Origin: Trebonia sp963795335
GTDB lineage: Bacteria; Actinomycetota; Actinomycetes; Streptosporangiales; Streptosporangiaceae
Direction of reading: 5' to 3'
DNA: 64,000 nucleotides
Assembly: GCA_963795335.1 (NCBI GenBank)
Contig: CAWCHI010000004.1
Location: forward strand, 434,001 to 498,000
Made by a program: the position numbers and the translations under genes. Every line of letters begins with the position of its first letter. Position 1 is the first letter of the stretch. The notes below the pieces were generated by a model, which had not been told where the DNA came from, did no database searches, and worked only from the letters and a program-made list of their open reading frames with translations. Positions 35,533 to 43,329 of the stretch are shown here, piece by piece.

Positions 35533-37242
35533 ATGGGCTTTAGCCCAATCGCCTGGAGCCGTCGCAACCGGCTCAGGCCCTACCTCGCGGCCGGCGCGGC
35601 GGTGGCCCTGGCCGCCGGCGTGGCGGCAGGCGCCACGGCGGCGAGCGCGAGCACGTCGGTGAACCGGTCGTTCGCCGGCGACAAGACCCCCGCCACGGTG
35701 TCGAGGACCCTTTACACGGGGAAGACCACCACCCCCATTAAGCACCTGGTGGTGATCTTCGACGAGAACATCTCGTTCGACCACTACTTCGGCACCTACC
35801 CCTACGCGGCCAACACGGACGGCACCACGTTCACCGCCAAGAAGGGCACGCCGAAGGTCAACGGGCTGTACACCAAGATCACCAAGACCGGCCCGATCGG
35901 GCCGCTGCTGACCGCCAACCCGAACGAGTACAACCCGCAGCGGCTGACCCACTCCGAGGCGCTCACCTCCGACCAGAACCACGGCTACACGCCGGAGCAG
36001 AAGGCCGTCGACGGCGGCAAGATGGACGCGTTCGTGCAGAACACCGAGTCGTCCACGCCGGCGGCCGGGTGCGCCCCCGAGTACTGCCCGCCCGGCATCG
36101 TCATGGACTACTTCGACGGCAACACCGTCACCGGCTTGTGGAACTACGCCCAGAACTACGCGATGAGCGACAACAACTGGGACACGACCTTCGGGCCGTC
36201 AACCCCCGGCGCGCTCAACGTGATCTCCGGCAGCACCGCCGGGGCGGAGGCGCTCACCCCCACCTGGTCCGCCACCCCGAGCCAGCCGGCCACCTCCAGC
36301 GCGGTCAACGGCGGTTCGATGAACGGTGACGTGGACCCGTACTACGACACCTGCTCGGACAGCAACCACACCACCACCGGCGCACTCGGCCTGATGACCG
36401 GCCAGAACATCGGTGACCTGCTGAACACCAAGAACGTCAGCTGGGGCTGGTTCCAGGGCGGCTTCGCGCCGACCTCGACCGACAGCACCGGTGCGGTCTG
36501 CGGCCAGACCTCCACCAACATCGCGGGCGTGTCCGACTCGAAGTACTCGCCGCACCACAACCCGTTCGAGTACTACGCCTCCACGGCCAACCCGGACCAC
36601 CTGGCGCCGAGCTCGCTGGCCCAGATCGGCTACACCGACCAGGCCAACCACGAGTACGACATCTCGGACTTCAGCGACGCGCTGGCCGGGACCGGCGGCG
36701 CCACCCTCCCCTCGGTGTCCTACCTCAAGGCGCCCGAGGCCGAGGACGGCCACCCCGGTTACTCCGACCCGCTCGACGAGCAGACCTTCCTCGTCAACGA
36801 GATCAACGCGATTGAGCAGTCCAAGTACTGGCACTCGACCGCCATCGTCATCACCTACGACGACTCCGACGGCTGGTACGACCACCAGCCGTCGAAGATC
36901 ATCAGCGGCTCGGACGACGCCACCGAGGACACCGCGATCTGCACCTCGGTCGCGATCACGGTCGGCACCACCAACGACCGCTGCGGCTACAGCCAGCGGC
37001 TGCCGATGGTCGTCATCTCGCCCTACACCCGGACCAACTACGTCAGCAGCGTCACGACCGACACCGCCTCGGTGGTCAAGTTCATCGAGGACAACTGGCT
37101 GGGCGGAGAGAGCATCAAGGACTCGTACGACAAGTCCTCCGGTTCCCTCGACGCCAGGGGCGGCCTGCTCGACTTCAAGTCCAGGCCACACTTCCGCCCG
37201 GTGATCCTCGACCCGGCGACCGGCGCGGTCGTCACGGGCTAG
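35533..37242 (+). CDS. secreted alkaline-phosphatase-superfamily phosphoesterase (phospholipase C-like)
   Basis: A 569-residue exported phosphoesterase of the acid phosphatase AcpA / phospholipase C family. ATG 35533 follows AGGAGG at 35520. A signal peptide spans about residues 1-40 (AAVALAAGVAAGATAASAS). Motifs: HLVVIFDENISFDHYFGTYPYAA (metal Glu/Asn), then NHGYTPEQKAVDGGKMDAFV, MDYFDGNTVTGLWNYAQNYAMSDNNWDTTFGPSTPG, FLVNEINAIE, and VITYDDSDGWYDHQPSK (metal Asp/Asp/His). An upstream ATG at 35503 is out of position for the ribosome site. Tat-type arginines are present (WSRRNRLRPY), so Tat or Sec export is possible. Confidence 0.9.
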   Translation: MGFSPIAWSRRNRLRPYLAAGAAVALAAGVAAGATAASASTSVNRSFAGDKTPATVSRTLYTGKTTTPIKHLVVIFDENISFDHYFGTYPYAANTDGTTFTAKKGTPKVNGLYTKITKTGPIGPLLTANPNEYNPQRLTHSEALTSDQNHGYTPEQKAVDGGKMDAFVQNTESSTPAAGCAPEYCPPGIVMDYFDGNTVTGLWNYAQNYAMSDNNWDTTFGPSTPGALNVISGSTAGAEALTPTWSATPSQPATSSAVNGGSMNGDVDPYYDTCSDSNHTTTGALGLMTGQNIGDLLNTKNVSWGWFQGGFAPTSTDSTGAVCGQTSTNIAGVSDSKYSPHHNPFEYYASTANPDHLAPSSLAQIGYTDQANHEYDISDFSDALAGTGGATLPSVSYLKAPEAEDGHPGYSDPLDEQTFLVNEINAIEQSKYWHSTAIVITYDDSDGWYDHQPSKIISGSDDATEDTAICTSVAITVGTTNDRCGYSQRLPMVVISPYTRTNYVSSVTTDTASVVKFIEDNWLGGESIKDSYDKSSGSLDARGGLLDFKSRPHFRPVILDPATGAVVTG

Positions 37243-37277
37243 GACCAGCGGCGGCTCACCGCCACCAGGAAACCCCG

Positions 37278-37317
37278 CGTGCCGGGGACGGGCGCCTCGG
37301 CGCCCGTCCCCGGCACG
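37278..37317 (+). terminator. very stable hairpin between the phosphoesterase and mrp genes
   Basis: Two perfectly complementary 19-bp arms (CGTGCCGGGGACGGGCGCC and its reverse complement) separated by only TC. The hairpin sits 36 bp after the phosphoesterase stop and 14 bp before the mrp start, with no following T-run. It may be a strong Rho-independent-like terminator without U-tail, as is common in high-GC actinobacteria, or a translation-affecting structure at the mrp start. Confidence 0.6.
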
Positions 37318-37330
37318 TACCATATGGGGC

Positions 37331-38473
37331 ATGAGCTCCCCGCTTCCCACCCGTGAGCAGGTGCTGTCCGCGCTGGCCGGCGTCAACGACCCGGAGATCG
37401 GCCGTCCGATCACCGAGCTCGGCATGGTCAAGGCGGTCGACATCGGCCACGACGGCACGGTCGCGGTCGGCGTCTACCTGACGGTGGCCGGCTGCCCGAT
37501 GCGCGACACCATCACCAGCCGGGTCACCGATGCCGTCACCGCCGTCGCCGGCGTCGCCGCGGTGCGGGTCGAACTCGACGTGATGAACGAGGACCAGCGC
37601 CGGGAACTGCAGACCCGGGTGCGCGGCGCCGCCGCCCCCGAACGAGTGATCCCCTTCGCCCAGCCGTCCTCGCTGACCAAGGTCTACGCGATCGTCAGCG
37701 GCAAGGGCGGCGTCGGCAAGTCGTCGGTCACGGTCAACCTGGCCGCCGCGCTGGCGGCCGCCGGGCACAAGGTCGGCCTGATCGACGCCGACATCTACGG
37801 GCACTCGGTGCCCCGCATGCTCGGCGTCACCGGCCTGCCGACCAAGGTCGAGGACATGATCATGCCACCGTCGGCCAAGGGCGTGAAGGTCATCTCCGCG
37901 GGCATGCTGAAGCCGCCCGGCCAGGACGCGCTGCCGATCCGCGGCCCCATCCTGCACCGGCTGCTGGAGCAGTTCCTGGCCGACTTCTTCTGGGGCGACC
38001 TGGACTACCTGCTGATCGACATGCCGCCCGGCACCGGCGACATCGCCCTGTCCCTCGCCCGGCTCGTCCCGGGGGCGGAGCTGGTCATCGTGACCACCCC
38101 GCAGGTGGCCGCGGCGGAGGTTTCCAAGCGGGCCGGGACCCTGGTCACGCAGACCCACCAGCGGGTGATCGGCGTCATCGAGAACATGTCCTACCTGCCC
38201 TGCCCGCACTGCGGCGAGCGGATCGACATCTTCGGCGCCGGCGGCGGCGAGACCGTCGCGGCCGACCTGACCAAGCTCACCGGGACCGAGGTGCCGCTGC
38301 TGGGCCAGGTGCCGATGGACGTGCGGCTGCGCGAGGGCGGCGACAGCGGCACCCCGCTGGTGCTGGCCGAGCCCTCCGCCCCGGCCGCGCAGCAGCTTGT
38401 CAAGGTGGCCGACTCCCTGGTGAGCAAGGGACGCGGGCTCGCCGGGCGGATGCTCAGCCTCAGCCCCCGCTAG
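37331..38473 (+). CDS. mrp: Mrp/NBP35-family ATP-binding Fe-S cluster carrier
   Basis: A 380-residue MinD-type ATPase of the ApbC/Mrp family, which loads or transfers Fe-S clusters. It has an N-terminal MIP18-like (DUF59) domain, residues 10-85 (ALAGVNDPEIGRPITELGMV with a conserved AGCPM cysteine). The deviant Walker A is VSGKGGVGKSS (about 122-132), and DADIYGHSVPRMLG and DMPPGTGDIALSL follow. The CxxC for the cluster is in SYLPCPHCGERIDIFG. In mycobacteria mrp also lies near the sigE-rseA-tatB cluster, as here. It converges with tatB: the stops are 90 bp apart. Confidence 0.94.
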   Translation: MSSPLPTREQVLSALAGVNDPEIGRPITELGMVKAVDIGHDGTVAVGVYLTVAGCPMRDTITSRVTDAVTAVAGVAAVRVELDVMNEDQRRELQTRVRGAAAPERVIPFAQPSSLTKVYAIVSGKGGVGKSSVTVNLAAALAAAGHKVGLIDADIYGHSVPRMLGVTGLPTKVEDMIMPPSAKGVKVISAGMLKPPGQDALPIRGPILHRLLEQFLADFFWGDLDYLLIDMPPGTGDIALSLARLVPGAELVIVTTPQVAAAEVSKRAGTLVTQTHQRVIGVIENMSYLPCPHCGERIDIFGAGGGETVAADLTKLTGTEVPLLGQVPMDVRLREGGDSGTPLVLAEPSAPAAQQLVKVADSLVSKGRGLAGRMLSLSPR

Positions 38474-38562
38474 GAGCCCGGCCGCCTAACGGGGCTGCCC
38501 GCCGGGCCCACTGCGGGGTCTGCCGTGGGGCCACTGCGGGGCTGCCGCCGGGAGCGCTCCGG

Positions 38563-38961
38563 TCAGGTGGCCTCGGCGTCGAACGGGGGGTCTTCCCCGT
38601 CCAGCAGGCCGGACCGCCCGCTGGGGACGGTCTCGAGGGCGCCTGCCCCGGCCATACTCGCCCCGGCCAGCCCTGGCTCGGCCCCGGAGTAGCCATTGAC
38701 GGCGGGCTGGGTCGCGCCGGGCATGTCGTCGAGCAGATGCTTCTGCACGAACCGGCGCGGGTTCAGGTCCTCGAAGTCGAACTCCTGGAACTCCGGGCCG
38801 AGCCCCTCGCGCAGGTCGGCCTTGGCCCCCTCGGCGATCCGGCGCAGGTCCCGCAGTGCCCGCCCGGCCTGCGACGCGATCTTCGGCAGCTCGTGCGGGC
38901 CGAAGACGATAAGCGCGATCACCGCGAGGACCAGCAGCTTGGTCAGCGAAAGGTCAAACAC
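38563..38961 (-). CDS. tatB: twin-arginine translocase subunit TatB
   Basis: A 132-residue TatA/TatB-like protein, MFDLSLTKLLVLAVIALIVFG, with the N-terminal membrane helix, the FGPHELP hinge, an amphipathic helix (KIASQAGRALRDLRRIAEG) and an acidic C-terminal region (EFQEFDFEDLNPRRF, typical of TatB rather than TatA). It helps recognise twin-arginine signal peptides such as that on EfeB. It lies downstream of the rseB-like/anti-sigma/sigE cluster on the same strand, as in mycobacterial genomes. Confidence 0.92.
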   Translation of the reverse strand: MFDLSLTKLLVLAVIALIVFGPHELPKIASQAGRALRDLRRIAEGAKADLREGLGPEFQEFDFEDLNPRRFVQKHLLDDMPGATQPAVNGYSGAEPGLAGASMAGAGALETVPSGRSGLLDGEDPPFDAEAT

Positions 38962-39045
38962 GAAGAGCTCTCCGTCTGCGGTCGGCCGGCAGTCATCCCA
39001 CTGTACGCCGTCACCGCGACCAACACCGTTACGGGAAACCGACCG

Positions 39046-40262
39046 TCAGCCAAACGGGTTGGCCAGCCGGACCAGCCGCGCCAGTCCCCGGGCGAGGCGG
39101 CCGAGCACCCCGCCCGTCCCGCTGCGGGGCACCGTCTCGACCACCTGGCTGACGGTGGCCGGCGGGGCGTCGGCGATCACCGTGTAGACGAAGCCTGACC
39201 GCGCCCACGCCATCACGCGCCCCGAGACGAACACCGGCTGCCCGGCCACCCGGTCCGGCCGCCAGCCGGGCAGGCTGGCAGCCAGGTTGCCCCGCTGCAC
39301 GAACAGCGAGATCACGTAGAGGCCGTCGGAGTACTCCAGGTCCACCACCTCGCCGCTGCCGGCCTGGGCCGACGCCGCCGTGTAGAGCGGCAGGCCCCCG
39401 GTCACGGAGGCCGGCAGGGGCCAGCCCTGAGCCGCCAGCGAGGCGCGGAACCCGGTCGGCGAGGCCGCCGTTACCCAGGCCGAGGTCGACTGCGCGGCGC
39501 CCGCGGTGGTGGCCCGGGAGTCCCCCCGGCCGCGGCCGGGGCGGCCTGTACGGCCAAGCTGACCTGGGTGAACGAGTCCTCACTGATCACCTGGCCGGAG
39601 GGGCCGAACAGCTCGCGGCGCAGCGGCAGCATGGTCGTGCGGTCGAGCCAGAACTGAGCGGCCACCGACCCGTCGAACCGGTAGACCGCGACCACCGCGG
39701 CCGGACGGCCGGCGACGGTGCCGCCCCCGGCGTAGGCGGCGACGTAGTTCTGCCCCAGCAGCGCCATGAGGGCCTTGGTGACCCCGAACACGCCCTCGGG
39801 CGAGCTGCTGGCCACGGCCGTCGCCGGGGCCGACGCAGACATGCTGACGGACGACCGCACCACCGTGCGGCCGCCCCCCTGGTGCCACACCTGCGAGGTC
39901 ATCAGCACCCGGCCGTCCACGCCGGACTGCGTGAGCTGCTCGGTGCCCGCGTAGGAGGTCGTCAGGCCCGCGTCAGCCGCCTCGCCCAGCAGGAGCCGGC
40001 CCAGCGCCTGCTGGCGGGCGGTGACGCGGCTGAAGACGGTCACCGGTCCGCCCACGGCTTGCGGCTGCGCGGCCAGGTCGTGGCGGACGCCCGCGCGGGC
40101 GCCGGCCGGCGCGACCGGGAGCGGACCGGACAGGGCGACGCCGGCCGCCACGGCGACGTCGGCCCGGCCGGCGGCGTGGTCGTGACCGACCACGCCGAGC
40201 ACGGCGAGGGCGCCCGGCACTGTTACCGTCGCCACCGCGGTCAGCAGCAGACCGTGACGCAT
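39046..40262 (-). pseudogene. MucB/RseB-like regulator of the SigE anti-sigma system, one frame shift
   Basis: A periplasm-side sensory protein like MucB/RseB, 405 residues if corrected. From ATG 40262: MRHGLLLTAVATVTVPGALAV (signal/anchor), SYAGTEQLTQSGVDGRVLMT, VWHQGGGRTVVRSSV, VYRFDGSVAAQFWLDRTTMLPLRRELFGPSGQVISED (lipoprotein-LolB-like fold). The frame breaks in a C6 run (39522-39527). Adding one base gives 1218 nt and continues ATTAGAAQSTSAW through LPLYTAASAQ and YSDGLYVISLFVQRG to the stop at 39046. It may pass an envelope-stress signal to the anti-sigma factor. The start overlaps the anti-sigma stop by 1 bp. Confidence 0.8.
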
Positions 40263-40882
40263 CACGGGCTCGCCGGTACCGCCGGGCCGCGCGACGTGGA
40301 GTCGGCCGGGTTCGGGAACGGGACGTCGCCCGAGGTGAGCGCGTGCTCGACGTCGAAGACCTGGACCGGCGGGGTGATCCGCGGCTGGCTGCCGCCGCTG
40401 CCGCCGCCGATCCCGAACGCGGCGCCGCCGATCCCGACGACCAGGGACACTGCCCCCCAGAGCACGTAGCGGCCGTGGCGCCGTCCACGCCGCACCGCCG
40501 GGGTGCCGCCCCGCCGGCGCGTACCCGCCCACGGGGACAGCGACCGGGCGACGACGGTCCCGCCGGTCTTCGGGCCCCCGGGCATGGGGCCCCCGGTCTC
40601 CGGGCCCCCGGCCGCGAGCCCGCCGGCTGCCGGGCCATGAGTAACAGCCACGCCCGCGGCGGGCACCGTGAGCGCGTCCGGCATGGCCAGCAGCCGCCGG
40701 ATGACCGCGTCGGCCTGGCCGCCCCCGGCCAGCGCCCGCAGCTGCTGCTTGAGGTCGCGCAGCGAGCTGGCCTCGGCCTGGCAGACGGCACAGGCGGCCA
40801 GGTGGGCGTTGGCCCGGTCGAGTTCGGTGCCGCTGAGCTCGCCGTCGACAAGCGCGGAGAGCAGGTCTCCGAGGTGGCTCAC
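40262..40882 (-). CDS. zinc-binding anti-sigma factor (RseA-like, ZAS domain)
   Basis: A 206-residue membrane-anchored anti-sigma factor. Start GTG 40882 overlaps the sigE stop (GTGA). The N-terminal ZAS motif is H27-x3-C31-x2-C34 in HLAACAVC, after MSHLGDLLSALVDGELSG. A glycine/proline-rich linker (GGPETGG and GGPMPGG repeats) precedes one transmembrane helix at about 139-160 (YVLWGAVSLVVGIGGAAFG). The outer segment is 45 residues. It should bind SigE at the membrane and release it on envelope stress, probably after proteolysis and with input from the RseB-like protein. Confidence 0.92.
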   Translation of the reverse strand: MSHLGDLLSALVDGELSGTELDRANAHLAACAVCQAEASSLRDLKQQLRALAGGGQADAVIRRLLAMPDALTVPAAGVAVTHGPAAGGLAAGGPETGGPMPGGPKTGGTVVARSLSPWAGTRRRGGTPAVRRGRRHGRYVLWGAVSLVVGIGGAAFGIGGGSGGSQPRITPPVQVFDVEHALTSGDVPFPNPADSTSRGPAVPASP

Positions 40883-41658
40883 GGTTCTCGCACCTGCCGA
40901 TCCAGATCCTGGTGCCCCGTGTGGTCAAGCGCCGTGTGGTCAAGCGCCGTCATCTCGAGCGCCGTCATCTCGAGCGCCGTCATCTCGAGCGCCGTCATCT
41001 CGAGCGCCGGGGGGCTGAGCTCGGGGTAGCCGCGTGCCGCGGTGCCGGGCGCTGCCCCCTGGCCCGCGGTGTCACGGCGGGCGGTGTCCCGGTGCGCGAG
41101 GGCCGCCCGCAGCTGGGCCCGGCCCCGGTGGATACGGCTGCGCACGGTGCCCAGCTTCACCCCCATGGTGGCCGCGATCTCCTCGTAGGAGAAGCCCTCG
41201 ATATCGCACAGCACCACCGCCGCCCGGTAATCGGGCGGAAGCGCCTGCAGCGCCGCCTGGATGTCGCCCTCGAAGTGGGTGTCGTCCCACGCCTGGGCGG
41301 GTGACGCCGCGCTGCCCGCGAAGCGGTGGTCGACGTCGTCGCCGAGGCCCTCGAACCTGATCCGCTGCCGGCGGCGGGCTCCGTCGAGGAAGAGGTTGGT
41401 CGTGATCCGGTGCAGCCAGCCCTCGAACGTCCCGGGGGTGTAGCTGGCCAGGGAGCGGAAAACGCGGACGAACACCTCTTGAGTAAGGTCTTCCGCGTCG
41501 TGCTGGTTGCCGGTCAGCCGGTAGGCCAGGCGGTACACCCGCCTGGAATGCGCGCGCACGATCTCTTCCCAGCTAGGCGCCGCCCACTGGGCGCCTGGGG
41601 CCGGATCGTCCTGTCCGGAATTCGCCGGCTCTGTCACCAGGTACAGGCTCTCGCTCAT
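40879..41658 (-). CDS. sigE: ECF sigma factor, SigE-like
   Basis: A 259-residue extracytoplasmic-function sigma factor with region 2 (AHSRRVYRLAYRLTGNQHDAEDLTQEVFVRVFRSLASY) and region 4 (LPPDYRAAVVLCDIEGFSYEEIAATMGVKLGTVRSRIHRGR). The C-terminal tail from about 205 is atypical: six repeats of a five-residue unit (ALEMT four times, ALDHT twice) encoded by 15-bp tandem repeats. The sigE-anti-sigma-RseB-like-tatB block with mrp nearby parallels the mycobacterial sigE region. A GGAACC-N16-CGTTAG promoter sits directly upstream, so autoregulation is likely. Confidence 0.93.
   Translation of the reverse strand: MSESLYLVTEPANSGQDDPAPGAQWAAPSWEEIVRAHSRRVYRLAYRLTGNQHDAEDLTQEVFVRVFRSLASYTPGTFEGWLHRITTNLFLDGARRRQRIRFEGLGDDVDHRFAGSAASPAQAWDDTHFEGDIQAALQALPPDYRAAVVLCDIEGFSYEEIAATMGVKLGTVRSRIHRGRAQLRAALAHRDTARRDTAGQGAAPGTAARGYPELSPPALEMTALEMTALEMTALEMTALDHTALDHTGHQDLDRQVREP
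40916..41005 (-). repeat. six 15-bp tandem repeats at the 3' end of sigE
   Basis: Four identical units GCCGTCATCTCGAGC (40946-41005) and two related ones GCCGTGTGGTCAAGC and CCCGTGTGGTCAAGC (40916-40945). They encode ALEMT and ALDHT pentapeptides in the sigma factor tail. The perfect identity of four units suggests recent slippage, so copy number may vary between strains. Confidence 0.88.
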
Positions 41659-41665
41659 CGACTAG

Positions 41666-41693
41666 CTAACGGTCCCCACCAGCATAAGGTTCC
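41666..41693 (-). promoter_or_regulatory. ECF-type promoter of sigE
   Basis: On the minus strand, GGAACC (41693-41688) and CGTTAG (41671-41666) with a 16-bp spacer, the -35/-10 pair known for SigE/RpoE-type factors. The predicted transcription start is about 6-8 bp after the -10, close to the sigE ATG at 41658. The mRNA could therefore be leaderless. This supports positive autoregulation. Confidence 0.65.
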
Positions 41694-41784
41694 ACGGACC
41701 AGGGAAATTGGCTAGGCTGCCGCGTGATAAGGCAGTACTCGGAACAGGGGGCCAGTCATCGACTACGACGAGGCGGCGTACGCG

Positions 41785-42735
41785 GTGGAGGATGAGCCGC
41801 TGCTCACCGCCCGGGCCAACGCCGACGACCTAGGCGGGACGCCGCCGGTGCAGCCGGCCGCCGGGGCCGTGCTGCGGTTCCTGGCGTCCGCACTGGCGGC
41901 CCGCGCGGTGGTGGAGATCGGCACCGGGTGCGGCAGCTCGGGGATCTGGCTGCTTCGCGGCATGCGCCCCGGCGGGGTGCTGACCAGCGTGGACACCGAG
42001 CCCGAGTACCACCGGCTCGCCCGCAAGACGTTCACCCAGGCTGGCTTTGCCGCCAACCAGGCCCGGCTGATCCTCGGCCGCGCGGCCGACGTGCTCCCGC
42101 GGCTCTCCGACGGGGGCTACGACCTGGTCTTCTGCGATGCCGACCAGGCGGCCTACCCCGAGTACCTGACCGACGGGCTGCGGCTGCTCCGCGCGGGCGG
42201 CGTCGTCGTCTTCAACGACGTGCTTCCACCCGGCGCGGGACCGGCCAGCGACGGCGCGCGGGAACTGGCCACGCTGGTGGGCGAGGACGAGAGGCTGGTG
42301 CCGCTGCTGCTTCCCGTCGCAGGCGGCATGCTCGCCGCGATCAAGCGGTTACCGAAGGTTCATCCGAACGGGCGCGGGTGCTACCCAGCGCCGGCCGCGC
42401 GGCCTAAGCGGCGGCCCGAGGGGGTTGCCAGGGGGTCACCCGACGGCCGCCTGCAGCGCGTCACCGAGCTTCACGGCCTCGTCGGCAGACAGCTCAACCA
42501 CGAGCCTGCCGCCACCTTCCAAGGGGACGCGCATCACGATGCCCCGGCCCTCCTTGGTCACCTCGAGCGGGCCATCGCCCGTCCGCGGCTTCATCGCCGC
42601 CATGCTGCATCCCCTTCCTCAGCGCGAACCTCACGCAAACCGTCTCCGGCCCGACCCCGCCCGCGGCTTCACCGGACAGTAACAACCGTGTCGATCCGTC
42701 GCCCTATTATCCCGTGTTCGAGCGCAGAATGGTAA
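41785..42735 (+). CDS. O-methyltransferase (3' end abnormal)
   Basis: A SAM-dependent O-methyltransferase of the caffeoyl-CoA type, divergent from sigE, as in mycobacteria. Motifs: FLASALAARAVVEIGTGCGSSGIWLL, GVLTSVDTEPEYHRLARKTF, YDLVFCDADQAAYPEYL and GGVVVFNDVLPPG. The frame has no canonical start before GTG 41785, so the usual first 20 or so residues are missing or begin at a rare codon (ATC 41758). After IKRLPK (about residue 190), where the family ends, the frame runs on without a stop through the antisense DUF3117 gene. A lost stop or a frame shift near 42350 is likely. The reliable part is 41785-42360. Confidence 0.75.
   Translation: MEDEPLLTARANADDLGGTPPVQPAAGAVLRFLASALAARAVVEIGTGCGSSGIWLLRGMRPGGVLTSVDTEPEYHRLARKTFTQAGFAANQARLILGRAADVLPRLSDGGYDLVFCDADQAAYPEYLTDGLRLLRAGGVVVFNDVLPPGAGPASDGARELATLVGEDERLVPLLLPVAGGMLAAIKRLPKVHPNGRGCYPAPAARPKRRPEGVARGSPDGRLQRVTELHGLVGRQLNHEPAATFQGDAHHDAPALLGHLERAIARPRLHRRHAASPSSARTSRKPSPARPRPRLHRTVTTVSIRRPIIPCSSAEW
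42436..42603 (-). CDS. DUF3117 family small protein
   Basis: A 55-residue protein, MAAMKPRTGDGPLEVTKEG, continuing GIVMRVPLEGGGRLVVELSA and ending ALQAAVG. This is the full, highly conserved actinobacterial DUF3117 family sequence and length. ATG 42603 is preceded by an AGGAAGGGG ribosome site. No function is established. It lies antisense within the open 3' extension of the methyltransferase frame, which argues that the extension is not coding. Confidence 0.93.
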   Translation of the reverse strand: MAAMKPRTGDGPLEVTKEGRGIVMRVPLEGGGRLVVELSADEAVKLGDALQAAVG

Positions 42736-42942
42736 TGATCAGCTACGCGCGCCGCCGGTCAACTCGGTTATACAGCGGTGAAACCCGCTCCGTGACCCGC
42801 GCCGGCGCCGCTGAGGCCCTTCCCGGCCCGCCGAATACGCCCGGCGGCACCGTGCTGGCCGGCCTCCCCGGCTCCCGGGACCAAGCATTTACCGCTTGGC
42901 CCGCCAGCATCATTTGCCACGGGGGTCGAATGTTGTCACTCG
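42604..42942. other. intergenic region with no gene seen
   Basis: About 340 bp between the divergent DUF3117 start and the zinc-ribbon ORF. It should hold the DUF3117 promoter. The GC content falls steadily from about 42.7 kb towards 42.95 kb. No convincing ORF, tRNA or repeat was seen. Confidence 0.5.
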
Positions 42943-43251
42943 ATGTGCTACAAAAAGATACCTAAAAAACTGAAAAGACGTTCGTATAATATTGCTACGG
43001 ATACCCGAGTGTGTACGGACTGTGGCCGCTCCTACGTCCCGTCGAGCCGCCATTACCGCTGCCCCGCCTGCCGGTCTCGCGACTTCTGCGCCTGCGGCGC
43101 CCGAAAGCAAAGGCATTCGACCACGTGCACCGCCTGCCGGACGGAGAAAGGTCCCGAAAACGGCAACTGGCGGGGCGGGCAGACGCGCCACACTACTGAC
43201 TCGCTACCAGTTCACCGTCGACGGCAACGGTCAGCTGGTCCCCGCCGGTGA
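42943..43251 (+). CDS. AT-rich zinc-ribbon protein with an HNH-associated NWRGG motif, possibly a remnant
   Basis: A 102-residue ORF starting in an AT-rich patch (MCYKKIPKKLKRRS). Cysteine pairs: C24-x2-C27, C40-x2-C43, C49-x-C51 and C62-x2-C65, so up to two zinc sites. Then ENGNWRGGQTRH matches the N-x-N-W-x-G-G segment found just before the catalytic part of many phage and homing HNH nucleases. No HNH core follows in any frame, so it looks truncated. A TATAAT at 42985 could instead drive a shorter form from GTG 43009. Composition unlike the neighbours and the position beside ssrA suggest a mobile-element remnant. Confidence 0.45.
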   Translation: MCYKKIPKKLKRRSYNIATDTRVCTDCGRSYVPSSRHYRCPACRSRDFCACGARKQRHSTTCTACRTEKGPENGNWRGGQTRHTTDSLPVHRRRQRSAGPRR

Positions 43252-43289
43252 CCCGCCACTGCCTGGCGGCCGGGCCTCATGAACACAGA

Positions 43290-43320
43290 ACGAGGCGGCT
43301 ACTTAAAGTAGCCGCCTCGT
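43290..43320 (-). terminator. terminator hairpin of ssrA
   Basis: ACGAGGCGGCTACTT and AAGTAGCCGCCTCGT are perfectly complementary 15-bp arms with one base between (effectively a 13-bp stem with a small AT loop). It lies 10 bp beyond the tmRNA 3' end on the minus strand and is followed by TTCTG. It is the likely intrinsic terminator of ssrA. Confidence 0.72.
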
Positions 43321-43329
43321 CACTCTCCG

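Noticed and set aside
40916..41005. CRISPR-like repeats
   Set aside because: Units are contiguous 15-bp coding repeats without spacers, inside the sigE frame.
42943..43251. Complete HNH endonuclease
   Set aside because: The NWRGG motif is there but no His-Asn-His core follows in any frame before the ssrA terminator.
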